Under the pieces are notes generated by a model that saw nothing but the letters and a program-made list of their open reading frames with translations, was not told the DNA's origin and ran no database searches. Below, piece by piece: positions 36,864 through 48,379 of a stretch of 64,000 bases of DNA. The stretch is taken from NCBI GenBank assembly GCA_022376925.1, contig JAIOJX010000028.1, positions 70,025,001-70,089,000 on the forward strand, read 5' to 3'. The translations under genes were made by a program, and so were the position numbers. This stretch comes from Tragulus kanchil (taxonomy: Eukaryota; Chordata; Mammalia; Artiodactyla; Tragulidae). The number at the start of each line of letters is the position of its first letter. Positions within the stretch are counted from its first letter, which is position 1.

Positions 36864-37291
36864 ATTATTACCTTTCTAGGAGTGCCCCTGGCAAAGTGCT
36901 AAAAACTAGTTGCCTTAAAACACAGAATTTTTCTCTTTGTGAAAGCTAGAAATCTGAAATCAGGGTGTCAGAAGGACCATGCTCCCCCTTAAGACTGGAA
37001 GGAAAAATCCTTCCTTGCCTCTTCCAGCCTCAAGTGGCTGTAGGCATTCCTTAGTTTGTGTCAGCATGACTCAGTCTCTCTCTCATCTTCACATTGCCTT
37101 TTTTGTGTTGGTGGTCTTTCCTCTTGTAAGGATATCAGTCACTAGATTTAAACCACTCTAAATCCAGGAGACTCGAATCTCCATATCCTTAACTAATAAC
37201 ACCTATAAAATCTTCCATTTCAAATAAGGTCACATTCTGAAGTTCTGGATGGGCAGGAATTTTGGGAGGACACTATTCAATCCAATATGCC
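36864..37291 (-). mobile_element. MLT1-like LTR, duplicate copy
   Basis: Second copy of 35731-36160 made by duplication 12, differing by two single-base deletions. The 60-codon frame at 36979-37161 is an accident of those deletions. Confidence 0.75.
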
Positions 37292-37699
37292 TGTAAATCA
37301 GACATTTCTATGACACACTCAATAAGCACATCATTTTTTCATCCAGCAAATACTTACTGAACTTATTATGAATCAGATGGAGGAAAATATCAATGGACCA
37401 AACAAATTCTTTGCCTTTAAGGTGCCAATCACTTTTTATAGGGATTTGTGGGGGCAGAAAATATAAATAGATAGCTGATAGATATCAGAATTGATACATG
37501 CACATGGAGGTATACAAAATAAACTGATATAGGAATACTGATATTAGAGTTAGATATAGATGATCAGTGCAGTGAAGAAAGATAGAGCAAGATAAGGAGA
37601 ACCAACATTAAATCATCAAGGTTCTACTTTGATTTGCATTAGCAAAAATCTATATTAGTCTCTAAATCATATTTGGAACAGAAGTCTACTTAGCCTAGG

Positions 37700-37915
37700 C
37701 CTTTTGCAGTGGCTTAGATGGTTAAGAATCAGCCTGCAAAACAGGAGATCTGAGTTTGATTCCTGAGTCAGGAAGATTCCCTGGAAAAGGGAATAGCTAG
37801 CTACTCACTATAGTATTGCCTGGAGGGTTCCATGATCTGAGAAGCCTGGCAGGCTACAGTTCATGGAGATCACAAAGAGTTTGACAAGACTAAGTGACTG
37901 ATACTTTCATTATTG
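37700..37915 (+). mobile_element. Bov-tA SINE
   Basis: The tRNA-like head (CCTTTTGCAGTGGCTTAGATGG, GAGTTTGATTCCTGAGTCAGG) is followed by the Bov-A body (TATTGCCTGGAGGGTTCCATG, GGCAGGCTACAGTTCATGGA, ACAAAGAGTTTGACAAGACT). Its first 36 bases also occur at 36569-36604, at the end of the first copy of duplication 12. Confidence 0.9.
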
Positions 37916-39200
37916 TATTAGTAGCTTAAATAGTTCCTCAAAATGAGTTGTTCTCATTCTCAAAATTTACTATGCAATGAGTTATAATAGATATATGGTA
38001 GAATTATCACTTTGAATGTGATTTTAGCGGTCTTCCATGAAAACAAATAAATAATAAAAAATCTTAAATGCAATTCAAACAAAAAAGAGTCACTAGGTGC
38101 AGTAGAGAAAACCTGTAGTAACTATGATGCTGAGATCTGATGTCACTTAAAAATAAGAACAAAATGGATCCTTGAGTGGATAGTCATGAAATGAGATAAT
38201 GTATGTGGGTGGGGATGGTAACCTAGCAAATTATTTGGAACATACTAAGCTTTAAACAATGTTAGTTGTATCTAAATGACTCTTTAATTAATATTTCTCT
38301 GAATATTCATCATAACATTGTAATATGATCATCGCCTTCATCATATAGTTGACTGCTTAATTGTAATTGAAATGAATTTATTGCCTTATCTGAGTTCATA
38401 AGAAGAGAGTTTACTAAGGAAATCCAAAAGAGGTTAGAAAAAAATACCCTTCTCTGATAAAGGGAGATTTTCAGCCCCCTTTTATTATTTTAACCCATTG
38501 AATTTAAATCTTTTAACCATTAATCATACTCCTCTGTAAGTTAAACATACTATAAGGTAAATCATTTAAATGCAATATACGTAGTTTTATCATACCTCCA
38601 GGAAATTAATTCACCATAAAAAACTCATGAATTTCCTCCTCTGATGGCTGCATGCAAGTTGATACTGAATAGCATCCTCAGTAGCCCTATGCTACAATGA
38701 GCAAGTTGTTTACGAACAATAAGTGTAATCAGAAGAGGCAATTGTATTACTATGAGGAAGGGGGACAATGTCATTTTCACTTGGGAAATCTACTCAGTCT
38801 TTTAGACTGAAAACTGCTTTTGGTTAGGGTTGCATATTTCTTCCATCATCTCCTTTTTCTCTAATCAAACTAATGCCAATCTAATTCAAGTCTAGGTATT
38901 CTCATCCTATACTACTGAGCGATTTAGATGAAGTATCTGCTCCTTTTGACAGAACAAATCTGTAAGCGTACTTTCCTTAGTTTCTCATGCAGTATTTAAT
39001 AATTTTCTCCTTGAATTTAGAGTTTCTTGAAATGGGCTGAATTCTAAAAATATTTCTGGCAGAAGCAGTTATACCAGACATCTTAATTATTATGTTTCTG
39101 AAGAAATGACAGTCTATGTAAGGGAAGCTGACATGTCTCCCTGCAGCTATGTGCTTTTTATATTGGAACTTTAGGCTATTATAAATTACCTGGGCCTGAG
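37916..39200. other. Unrecognised intergenic DNA upstream of the candidate exon
   Basis: No repeat signature is seen across about 1.3 kb, unusual for this window. A 79-codon minus-strand frame at 38977-39216 has no domain. If the exon at 39338 is real, this interval would hold its proximal regulatory sequence. Confidence 0.5.
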
Positions 39201-39225
39201 ACTGGCATGAGCACAAAGCCTCGGA

Positions 39226-39231
39226 TATAAA
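39226..39231 (+). promoter_or_regulatory. Candidate TATA box
   Basis: TATAAA sits in a locally GC-richer stretch (GCCTCGGATATAAACCAGCT), with GC-richer sequence downstream. A start site about 30 bases on (near 39255) would give a 5' UTR of about 80 bases before the ATG at 39338. This is motif evidence only. Confidence 0.3.
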
Positions 39232-39337
39232 CCAGCTGCCACATAACGAAGCGGGTGTTAACCCCTCCAGACTTCACCTTTTCTGCCTTGCTGTACACTG
39301 TCAAAGAGAAGACTCACAGGAGCACACCAATTTCTAA

Positions 39338-39456
39338 ATGGGCAGTAAATGTGTCTGCTTCATTTTCTTTATTTTCTTGAACCCTTGCTGTTTATTCTCC
39401 ACTGTTGGAATCATTCCTAAAGACCAAATTGAACCAGAAGATGGAGTCAGCTGGAG
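39338..39456 (+). CDS. Candidate first coding exon of a secreted protein (unproven)
   Basis: An ATG at 39338 opens a frame starting MGSKCVCFIFFIFLNPCCLF. This is a basic residue followed by a hydrophobic stretch, then STVG and a hydrophilic, acidic segment (IIPKDQIEPEDGVSW), the pattern of a signal peptide with a short mature start. The frame reaches a stop at 39458-39460 if read through. GGAG|GTGAAG at 39453-39462 is a plausible splice donor, so the exon would end at 39456 (119 coding bases). A second donor-like site, GAG|GTCAGT, lies at 39465. A TATA box lies 112 bases upstream, and the region is free of recognised repeats and not duplicated. I do not recognise the protein. Length and codon content are too small to prove coding, and a chance ORF is quite possible. 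Confidence 0.25.
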
Positions 39457-39460
39457 GTGA

Positions 39461-40100
39461 AGAGGTCAGTATCAGAAAAGTGCAGGAGGGTGGTGGTGAT
39501 TCTCTGGGGTTCATGCTCTTGACAACTACTGTTTGATTTGAATCCCTGCCTACTCTGCGGAATGCCATGTTTCCACATCAGGAAAGGAACTTGATCTTTG
39601 CACCTGGAGCCTCCTCGTTAGAGGGGAGGGAAGCAACACTTGGGTGATCTTTGAGCTAAGCAGCTGACACAACAGCACTGCACAGTAAATTGGACAGAGC
39701 AAACGTGTTAAACTGTTTCCTGTTGGAAAGGTATTCTGAATTGTACTGCCACACTCTTATAGTCTGATTCCTGAATTTCTGCCACTTTGCTAAGTATTAT
39801 CCCAATGGCAAAATCCTCAGCCAAGTGTGAGTTCTGCTGCTAACAGGTGAAAAGGTAGTGATTAGTAGTACTGCAATTCGCCAAATACAGGGAAGCATCA
39901 AATGGAACCTACTAAACTGTGTCAGTGCTATCAAACCTCTAGGATTATATGACCGATGTGCTTCATTCATAAAGTAAAAATAATGTTATGCATTTTCACA
40001 AACATATATGTATAAAACACTTCATGCTTAATTATCTTATTGAGAAAAAACACTGTAACATTATAAATTTTAAAAGGTTTTGGTTTGGAGCTATCAGGAA
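39461..40100. other. Unrecognised DNA downstream of the candidate exon
   Basis: The first 250 bases are GC-richer than the surroundings; the rest is ordinary AT-rich DNA. No further exon could be identified. Confidence 0.45.
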
Positions 40101-40196
40101 ACAGGCTGGAGTCTGATTTTAGATTTAACACTTCCTTTCTATATTACCTTGGATAGGTTTGAATGTCTGTTTTTCACCAAAAACAATGAAGAAAAG
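40101..40196 (+). mobile_element. Probable MIR SINE fragment
   Basis: AACAGGCTGGAGTCTGATTT followed by AACACTTCCTTTCTATATTACCTTGGATAGGTTTG resembles MIR (TCTGGAGTCAGAC..., CACTTACTAGCTGTGTGACCTTGGGCAAG). It lies at the start of a 150-codon frame (40080-40532). That frame begins in the MIR and shows no domain, so I do not call it a gene. Confidence 0.55.
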
Positions 40197-41032
40197 AATG
40201 TCAAACAAATAAACCAAAAATTCAGACACAGTATCCCTGCCAACTTCATGTTGCAGTTACAAAAATCAAATGAGAGAAAAAATGTGACGGTTGTTGAAAA
40301 ACTGCACAGTGTTATAAAAATGTACATTTTTTATCACCATTTCATGGGATTTCTTTTATTGTTAGAAACTGCTCATCCTTTTCTGAGAACACAAATCAGC
40401 AAACAGCCTCCAAATAAAACAATGAGTGGTGTGATTTGGTTAATGAGTGCTGGCTTGATAAATCTGGTGATGAACGAGACCTTCATTTACAATAGAGCAT
40501 ACTGTCGGTCTCTCACTACAAATAAAATCTAGCAAAATACATCAAGATACTGACAGAAGTGGTTAGTAGGGACTTCTGTCTATAGATAGCTCATCCTGTT
40601 TGATGAGTTTATAAATCTACAGCCTCTACACTACTTCTTTATTAGTTATTCTGCAAGGCCTCCCAAGGAATTTATACATAATCTAATTTTTATACTGTAG
40701 TTTATAGAGGGCTTATATTAGCACAAACCTTATACATAAGGGAATGAATTTTCAAATAAGATCTGTAACAAAATTTATATAAATATGCTATTATAATTAA
40801 GAGTAGTCTCCCCTTTGCTTCCATATTAAATTTTTTTCAATTATGCAAAGTATTTGGCTTTCTAACCAACACAGATGATTTCAAGGGCTAATATAACCAA
40901 TGATTTAGCTACTTCCTAAAGCTAATTAAATATTATTTTATTGCTAATTGCAATAGAGGTAATAAATAGATTATAAAAATAAGGAAAAACTATTTTGTAT
41001 TACTATCTTGAAGGAGCTTTATTTTTATTCTT
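40197..41032. other. Unrecognised AT-rich intergenic DNA
   Basis: Contains most of the 150-codon frame mentioned above; no domain or conserved motif recognised and no further repeat seen. Confidence 0.45.
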
Positions 41033-41052
41033 AAAAGAAATAATACATATTC

Positions 41053-41144
41053 CCACTACAATGGGAGGCCCACACAGGCCAAAGAATAAAGATGGATGAA
41101 AATAAATAAATCAAAAACCAATAAAAGAGGCCAAAAAATTTTTA
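41053..41144 (+). mobile_element. 5'-truncated CHR-2 SINE with a 20-bp target-site duplication
   Basis: Only the 3' part of CHR-2 is present (ACAATGGGAGGCCCACACAG, CAAAGAATAAAGATGGATGA, ACCAATAAAAGAGGCC). AAAAGAAATAATACATATTC stands on both sides (41033-41052 and 41145-41164). Intact flanking repeats show that the element inserted in this truncated form. Confidence 0.9.
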
Positions 41145-41259
41145 AAAAGAAATAATACATATTCATTTGATTTATTTACCAATTGTTCATAAAATATCAA
41201 TTATAGGATAGATTGCAGGTTATGAAATTATATATCGATTTCAAATTTTAACTATTCAT

Positions 41260-41560
41260 ATAAAGCAAGGGAATTCCAACAAAAAACATATATTTCTGCT
41301 TTACTGGCTACACTAAAATCTTTGACTGCATGGACCATAACAAACAGTGGAATATTCTTGAAGATACAGGAATACCAGACAACTTTACCTGCCTCCTGAG
41401 AAACATGTATGTAGGACAAGAAGCAACAGTTAGAACTGGACATGGAACAACAGACTGGTTCAAAACTGGGAAAGGAGCATGTCAAGGCTGTATATTGTCA
41501 CCATGCTTATTTAACTTATATGCAGAGTACATCATATGAAATTCTGGACTGGATGACTAT
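41260..41560 (+). mobile_element. BovB LINE, reverse transcriptase fragment A
   Basis: The 69-codon frame at 41330-41539 reads MDHNKQWNILEDTGIPDNFT then LLRNMYVGQEATVR and GACQGCILSPCLFNLYAEYI, the central RT of BovB. It ends before the YxDD catalytic box. A second, overlapping RT fragment follows at 41715, so these are two separate insertions or an old rearrangement. Confidence 0.9.
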
Positions 41561-41714
41561 AACTGTAACAGAATTTCCCCTTCCTATTTTATTAGAGTCC
41601 TTCATTTTTTTTTCATTGCTACAGTTTTAGTCTTCTTCAATTACTGACTGAAAATAATTTACTCAAAACAATACTGAATTATAATACTTTGGTTTACTAA
41701 ATCTATACAAGAAT
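41561..41714. other. Short spacer between two BovB fragments
   Basis: About 150 bases of AT-rich DNA with no recognised feature. Confidence 0.5.
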
Positions 41715-42935
41715 AATTTCCAGATGTACACACTGGGTTTCAAAGAAGCGAGGAACCAGAGATCAAATCACCAACATTCACTGCAGTAAGGAAGTTCCAG
41801 AAGAACATTGACTTCTGCTTCATTGACCTCACTTATGCCTTTGACTGTATGAATCACAACAAACTGTGGAAAATTCTTAAAGAGATGGGAGTGCCAGACC
41901 ACTTTACCTGTCTTCTGATAAACCTGTATGCAGGTCAAGAAGCAACAGTTAGAGCCAGACATGGAACAACTGGATGGTTGCAAATTGGGAAAGGAGAATT
42001 ACAAGGCTGTATATTGTCAGTCTTAATTAATTTATTATGCTTAATTAACATATGCAGAGTATGGCATGTGAAATGCTGAGCTGAATGAATCAAAATCTGG
42101 AAAAAACATTGCTGGTAGAAATATCAACAACGTCAGATATGTAGATGATACCACTTTAATGGCAGAAAGTGAAGAGAAACTAAAGAGTCTCTTGATGAGG
42201 ATGAAAGAGGAGAGTGAGAAAAATGGCTTGAAACTCAACATTAAACAGCTAAGATCAAGATCATGGCATCTGGTTCCATAACTTCATGGCAAATAGAAAG
42301 GGAAAAACCAGAACAATGACAAATTTTATTTTCTTGGATTGCAAAATGACTGTGAATGGTGACCTCAGTCATGAAATTAAAACATGTATGATCCTTGAAA
42401 AGAAAGCTCTGACAAACCTAGACAGACTATTAAAAAGCAGAGACATCCCTTTGCTGACAAAGGTCTTGTATAGTGAAAGCTATGGTTTTTCCAGGAGTCA
42501 CATATGGAAGTAAGAGCTGGACTATAAAAAAGGCTGAGTGCCAAAGAATTGATGCTCTCAAATTATGGTGCTGGAGCAGGATCTTAAGAGTCTCTTGAAC
42601 TGCAAGAAGATTAAACCAGTCAACACTAAAGAAAATCAATCTTGAATATTCATTGGAAGTACTACTGTTGAAGCTGAAGCACCAACACCTTGACCACATG
42701 AAGCTAAGAGCACATTCAATGGAAAAGACCCTGATGTTAGGAAAGACTGAAGGCAAAAGGAAATAAGTTTGCGGATGATGAGGGGGTTACATAGCATCAC
42801 CACCTCAATAGACATGAATCTGAGCAAACTCCAGGAGATAGTGAAGGAGAGTGGAGTCTGATATGCTGCAGTCCATGGGGTTGAGAAGAATCAGAAACAA
42901 CTTAGTGACTGAACAACAGCAACAATATGCAAAGA
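41715..42935 (+). mobile_element. BovB LINE, RT to 3' end (fragment B)
   Basis: Runs from the RT (GFKEARNQRSNHQHSLQ-like, then MNHNKLWKILKEMGVPDHFT at 41849) through the catalytic box YVDD at 42138-42149 and the post-RT region (AESEEKLKSLLMRMKEESEK) to the BovB 3' tail ending GACTGAACAACAGCAAC. A 28-base or so AT-rich insertion near 42018-42046 shifts the frame just before YVDD, and there are more stops, so it is inactive. Part of it (42296-42935) is copied at 43370-44008. Confidence 0.93.
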
Positions 42936-42961
42936 AAAAATAGTGAAATATATTTTCTTTT

Positions 42962-43223
42962 AATTTTTGTTTTTGGCCACTTCTATTGATCTTTCATTTA
43001 TTTATCTTTGTTCTCTGGCCTGTGTGGGCCTCCCATCACAGTGGCCTCAATCATTGAAGTGCACCGGCTCTGGGCACATGTGCTCCAGAGCTCTAGCTCA
43101 GTAGCTGGACACATCAGTCCAGCCACTCCGTGGCACATGGGATCTTCCCAGCCCAGAGATCAAATTGGTGTCTCTTGCACTGCAAGGCGGTGTCCTTAAC
43201 CACTGGACCACCAGGGAAGCCTG
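42962..43223 (-). mobile_element. CHR-2-type SINE, antisense
   Basis: On the minus strand it begins AGGCTTCCCTGGTGGTCCAG and ends with the CHR-2 tail (seen as GGCCACTTCTATTGATCTTT). TAGTGAAATAT flanks it (42941-42951 and 43225-43235). Copies at 44035-44296 and 45181-45422 arise from duplications 13 and 14. Confidence 0.93.
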
Positions 43224-43369
43224 TAGTGAAATATTTTAAGCAAGATTTTGAAATTAAAATATAACACAGATAAAAAATACACAAATAACAACTATACGGA
43301 TACATGATTAGGACAAAAGTTAAAAATCCAATTAACCTCCAAACAGTAACAATCATGGACCAAATTTTA

Positions 43370-44008
43370 GAAAGGAAAATCCAGAACAATGACAAATTTT
43401 ATTTTCTTGGATTGCAAAATGACTGTGAATGGTGACCTCAGTCATGAAATTAAAACATGTATGATCCTTGAAAAGAAAGCTCTGACAAACCTAGACAGAC
43501 TATTAAAAAGCAGAGACATCCCTTTGCTGACAAAGGTCTTGTATAGTGAAAGCTATGGTTTTTCCAGGAGTCACATATGGAAGTAAGAGCTGGACTATAA
43601 AAAAGGCTGAGTGCCAAAGAATTGATGCTCTCAAATTATGGTGCTGGAGCAGGATCTTAAGAGTCTCTTGAACTGCAAGAAGATTAAACCAGTCAACACT
43701 AAAGAAAATCAATCTTGAATATTCATTGGAAGTACTACTGTTGAAGCTGAAGCACCAACACCTTGACCACATGAAGCTAAGAGCACATTCAATGGAAAAG
43801 ACCCTGATGTTAGGAAAGACTGAAGGCAAAAGGAAATAAGTTTGCGGATGATGAGGGGGTTACATAGCATCACCACCTCAATAGACATGAATCTGAGCAA
43901 ACTCCAGGAGATAGTGAAGGAGAGTGGAGTCTGATATGCTGCAGTCCATGGGGTTGAGAAGAATCAGAAACAACTTAGTGACTGAACAACAGCAACAATA
44001 TGCAAAGA
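43370..44008 (+). mobile_element. BovB 3' end, duplicate copy
   Basis: Second copy of 42297-42935 made by duplication 13. The frame at 43389-43586 and its minus-strand shadows repeat those at 42286-42756. Confidence 0.92.
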
Positions 44009-44034
44009 AAAAATAGTGAAATATATTTTCTTTT

Positions 44035-44296
44035 AATTTTTGTTTTTGGCCACTTCTATTGATCTTTCATTTATTTATCTTTGTTCTCTGGCCTGTGTGG
44101 GCCTCCCATCACAGTGGCCTCAATCATTGAAGTGCACCGGCTCTGGGCACATGTGCTCCAGAGCTCTAGCTCAGTAGCTGGACACATCAGTCCAGCCACT
44201 CCGTGGCACATGGGATCTTCCCAGCCCAGAGATCAAATTGGTGTCTCTTGCACTGCAAGGCGGTGTCCTTAACCACTGGACCACCAGGGAAGCCTG
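44035..44296 (-). mobile_element. CHR-2-type SINE, duplicate copy 2
   Basis: Same element as 42962-43223, moved by 1073 bases; it lies in both duplication 13 and duplication 14. Confidence 0.92.
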
Positions 44297-46269
44297 TAGT
44301 GAAATATTTTAAGCAAGATTTTGAAATTAAAATATAACACAGATAAAAAATACACAAATAACAACTATACGGATACATGATTAGGACAAAAGTTAAAAAT
44401 CCAATTAACCTCCAAACATGACATGATCACTATATATTAGAAGCTTCTCAGTTATCCCCTTCCAGTTCCTACATCTTCAAAGTTTAATTGTATTTTATGA
44501 TATCTATCATTATATATCTGTTTTATCTGGTTTTGAACTTTATGTAAATAAAATTAAACATATAGCAAAATTATAGAGTTTTACAATTAACCTTCATGTA
44601 TTCCTCATTTCTCTTGCATCCATATACTCATCTTGGTATCCATCCATTGACATATTTTAATTTTATAGAATTTAACATAAATTGTAGACATCTATACATT
44701 TTCTACTACATATTTCTGCATGCATGTTATTATTTAGAATCCTAAATTTTTTTTACAGATTTTTCAATATATCCAGATTTCCATACAATCAAGTGCACAA
44801 ATCTCAAATATACGTTCATTGAGTTTTAATAAATGTTTTACTCCCCATCTTGCTACTGAAAATTACTATCAATTTTGAGAGCTCATTCAAACCCCTTCCC
44901 ATTTAATTTGCAGCATTATCCCACCAGATTCCATCACCATTTTGATTTTTCCATTACAGATTAGTAAATATGTTTTAACAAGGAAATGGAATTATTTATA
45001 ATTAATTTTTTGTCTACAAGGATTTTTTAAACTAACATCATGACTTTTTGAGTTTTATCCTTGCTACTGCAAGTATTAGTAGTTTGTTCCTTTTTATTGT
45101 GTAGTATTTCTCCATTGTACAAATAGACAGCAGCCAAAGGTTTATTAATTAAAAAATACTACAAGAAATTTAGTATTAGCTTCTATTGATCTTTCATTTA
45201 TTTATCTTTGTTCTCTGGCCTGTGTGGGCCTCCCATCACAGTGGCCTCAATCATTGAAGTGCACCGGCTCTGGGCACATGTGCTCCAGAGCTCTAGCTCA
45301 GTAGCTGGACACATCAGTCCAGCCACTCCGTGGCACATGGGATCTTCCCAGCCCAGAGATCAAATTGGTGTCTCTTGCACTGCAAGGCGGTGTCCTTAAC
45401 CACTGGACCACCAGGGAAGCCTGTAGTGAAATATTTTAAGCAAGATTTTGAAATTAAAATATAACACAGATAAAAAATACACAAATAACAACTATACGGA
45501 TACATGATTAGGACAAAAGTTAAAAATCCAATTAACCTCCAAACATGACATGAAACAGATCACTATATATTAGAAGCTTCTCAGTTATCCCCTTCCAGTT
45601 CCTACATCTTCAAAGTTTAATTGTATTTTATGATATCTATCATTATATATCTGTTTTATCTGGTTTTGAACTTTATGTAAATAAAATTAAACATATAGCA
45701 AAATTATAGAGTTTTACAATTAACCTTCATGTATTCCTCATTTCTCTTGCATCCATATACTCATCTTGGTATCCATCCATTGACATATTTTAATTTTATA
45801 GAATTTAACATAAATTGTAGACATCTATACATTTTCTACTACATATTTCTGCATGCATGTTATTATTTAGAATCCTAAATTTTTTTTACAGATTTTTCAA
45901 TATATCCAGATTTCCATACAATCAAGTGCACAAATCTCAAATATACGTTCATTGAGTTTTAATAAATGTTTTACTCCCCATCTTGCTACTGAAAATTACT
46001 ATCAATTTTGAGAGCTCATTCAAACCCCTTCCCATTTAATTTGCAGCATTATCCCACCAGATTCCATCACCATTTTGATTTTTCCATTACAGATTAGTAA
46101 ATATGTTTTAACAAGGAAATGGAATTATTTATAATTAATTTTTTGTCTACAAGGATTTTTTAAACTAACATCATGACTTTTTGAGTTTTATCCTTGCTAC
46201 TGCAAGTATTAGTAGTTTGTTCCTTTTTATTGTGTAGTATTTCTCCATTGTACAAATAGACAGCAGCCA
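44053..46269. repeat. Tandem duplication 14 (44053-45136 and 45180-46269)
   Basis: The offset is 1127, rising to 1133 because AAACAG is added after ACATGACATG in the second copy (45549-45556). The 43-base stub at 45137-45179 contains TACTACAAGAAATTTAGTATTAG, a degraded form of the true continuation TACTACAAGAAATTTGGTTTG at 46281. The first 366 bases overlap duplication 13. Confidence 0.95.
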
Positions 46270-47110
46270 GTTATTATTACTACTACAAGAAATTTGGTTT
46301 GTTTCCAGTCATTAGCAACTGTAAATAGAGACAATGTGAAAATTTTATCTGAGTCATCTATGGACATATTTTTTATTTCTATTTGGTAGATCTAGAATTG
46401 GAATTGCTTCGTGATGTGATAAATGTTTGTTACATTTTATTAAAAAGTTCTTAATCTTTATCTAAGCTGTTGCAACATTTGACATTATGACCAATATATG
46501 GGGAAGATATTTTTATCACTTCACATTTTTTCTATGCTTAAAAAAATCAAACATCAGATGTTAGCTATTTATGAAGGGGCAAATCTTCTGGTAATATCTC
46601 ATTATGGTTCTACTTTGAACTCCCCTAGTGAGTTGATGTTAAGCAATTTCTCATCTGTTTTGACTATTACTTTTATGTTTTATTTTGAAGTGTTTACCCA
46701 TAAATTTGTCCATTTTTATTGAGCTGTTCATTTGTAATTGAGCTGCAAGGATTGGCAATATATTCTAGTTGAGCAGATGTTTTAAATTTGACGATATCCA
46801 ATTTACCAATTTTTGTTTTATGATTATTGCTTTCTGTGATCTGTCTAAAGATATTTTGCATTTTCTTAAGTCAAAAATACTCTCTTATGTTGTGGCTTTA
46901 AAGCTCATGGTTTCAGCATTTATGCATAGATATGGTTCATCTTTAAATATGATTTAGGCTGTGATGAAGATGTCAAGATTGTCTTTCAAAAAATATTCAG
47001 CTGTTCTTGCTCTATTTTTGGAGAAAAACTTTTTCACCCCATTGGATAATTATATACCTTGGTCAAAAAAATATAATTATGTAAATCTAGGTTCAGTTCT
47101 GGATTCTCTA
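44430..47110 (-). mobile_element. Old L1 (L1M-type) LINE, antisense, 3' region
   Basis: The plus strand reads like the reverse complement of an old mammalian L1 ORF2 end and 3' UTR: TTGTTCCTTTTTATTGTGTAGTATTTCTCCATTGTAC, GGTTTGTTTCCAGTCATTAG, TTGGTAGATCTAGAATTGGAATTGCT, AATTTGACGATATCCAATTTACC. It is strongly diverged and holds no useful frame. About 1.1 kb of the span is duplication 14. Confidence 0.75.
45181..45422 (-). mobile_element. CHR-2-type SINE, duplicate copy 3 (3' end clipped)
   Basis: Third occurrence of the element at 42962-43223. It begins at the duplication boundary, so the last 20 or so bases of its tail are missing. Confidence 0.92.
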
Positions 47111-47199
47111 CCTGTTGACCCTTAATGTCAGTGACACACTGTCAATTAAGGTATATTTTTATTATTTCTCAAATTCAGTTAATAAAAAAACAACTAGGG

Positions 47200-47535
47200 G
47201 GCTTCCCCTGGTGGTCCAGTGGGTAAGGACACCGCCTTGCAGTGCAAGGGGCGCCGGTTCGAGCCCTGGCCTGGGAAGATCCCATGTGCCGCGGAGCGGC
47301 TGGACTGATGTGTCCAATCACCGAACCGGAGCTCTGGAGCGCATGCGCCCAGAGCCGGTGCTCTGCAACGACAGACGCCACTGTGATGGGAGGCCCACAG
47401 GAGCCAAAGAATGAAGACGAATGAAAACAGAGAAATTAAAGGCAATAGAAGTGGCCCGCCCACTCCCCTCCCTCCCCAACCCGACCCCCGCCCAAAGTAA
47501 ATAAATAAATAAAATCTTTAAAAAAAAAAAAAAAG
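47200..47535 (+). mobile_element. CHR-2-type SINE
   Basis: Complete element: GGGCTTCCCCTGGTGGTCCA, GTTCGAGCCCTGG, the body and an AAATAAATAAATAAAATCTTT plus A14 tail. Flanking CAACTAGG (47191-47198) and CCACTAGG (about 47541-47548) form an imperfect target-site duplication. Confidence 0.93.
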
Positions 47536-47725
47536 CAAAACCACTAGGAACTGTAATGTGATGTTATTTTAGAGCTCATACCTGTGAAACATTTGCAGTA
47601 CCAGCAACTAAAGTTAACAACAACAACAAAACTCACTGAATACTCAGAACATTATGTAGCAATTTCTAAAAATGTTAAATATGACAGAAACTAGGACAGA
47701 AGTCCTAAAATAAAGGCTATTTTAG

Positions 47726-48003
47726 GACTTCCCTGGTGGTCCAGTGGGTAAAGAATCCACCTTGCAGTGCAAGGGGCACCGGTTCCATCCCTGGCCTGGG
47801 AAGATCCCACGTGCTGCCTAGTGGCTGGACTGGTTTGTCCAATTGTGAGACAGCACATTGGAGCACATGCACCCAGAGCTGGTGCTCTGCAACGAGAGAG
47901 GCCACTGCAATGGGAGGCCCAAACAGGGCAAAGAATAAAGATGGATGAAAATAAATAAATAAATAAACAACAATAGAGGCTGAATTTTTTTCTTTTTTTT
48001 TGA
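47726..48003 (+). mobile_element. CHR-2-type SINE
   Basis: Starts GGACTTCCCTGGTGGTCCAG and has the B-box variant GTTCCATCCCTGG and the usual body and tail. AAAGGCTATTTTA (47713-47725) and AAAGGCTATTCTA (about 48004-48016) flank it as a near-perfect target-site duplication. Confidence 0.92.
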
Positions 48004-48016
48004 AAAGGCTATTCTA

Positions 48017-48379
48017 AATTTGCTCTACAAAATGTGAGTTATAAAACCCTAACAAAAAAATCAACAATATATGCAAGTAAATTATATGCCTCCCCAAATG
48101 AATTTCAATTGTCTTTAAAGTAGGATTTTAAAAATTCAGAACCCAGAAAAGCTACCATTTACATTGCCATGATGCAATTTTTGAAATGATTAGATGTTTA
48201 TAGAAAACATGACCCATAACAAGGGAAAGAAAATATTAAAAGAATCTCAAAAATGGTAGAGATAACAGAATTAGTAGCCAAGGACTTTAAAGAAGCTACT
48301 ATACCTCAAAATGTTTCAGGAAAAGAGAACCTAATGTGTTGAGAAATAAGAGATATAAAAGGAATCTAATGGAAGTTTT
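48017..48379. other. Unrecognised intergenic DNA
   Basis: About 360 bases with no recognised gene or repeat. Confidence 0.45.

Larger units (their letters stand above)
35472..37735. repeat. Tandem duplication 12 (35472-36604 and 36605-37735)
   Basis: The join is flush. The offset is 1133, falling to 1131 because the second copy lacks one C twice (ACTCCAG/ACTCAG and CTCCATC/CTCATC). The first 141 bases overlap duplication 11, so that piece occurs three times. The unit ends inside a Bov-tA head, so the first copy has only the first 30 or so bases of that SINE. Confidence 0.95.
42296..44418. repeat. Tandem duplication 13 (42296-43345 and 43370-44418)
   Basis: The offset is 1073. The copies differ at the very start (AGAAAGGGAAAAACC versus AGAAAGGAAAATCC) and appear identical elsewhere. 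A 24-base stub (43346-43369) lies at the join. The unit contains the BovB 3' half and a minus-strand CHR-2 SINE. Confidence 0.95.

Noticed and set aside
40080..40532. 150-codon open frame, the longest in the window
   Set aside because: It starts inside a MIR-like fragment, has no recognisable domain, and lies in AT-rich DNA where stop-free runs of this length occur by chance.
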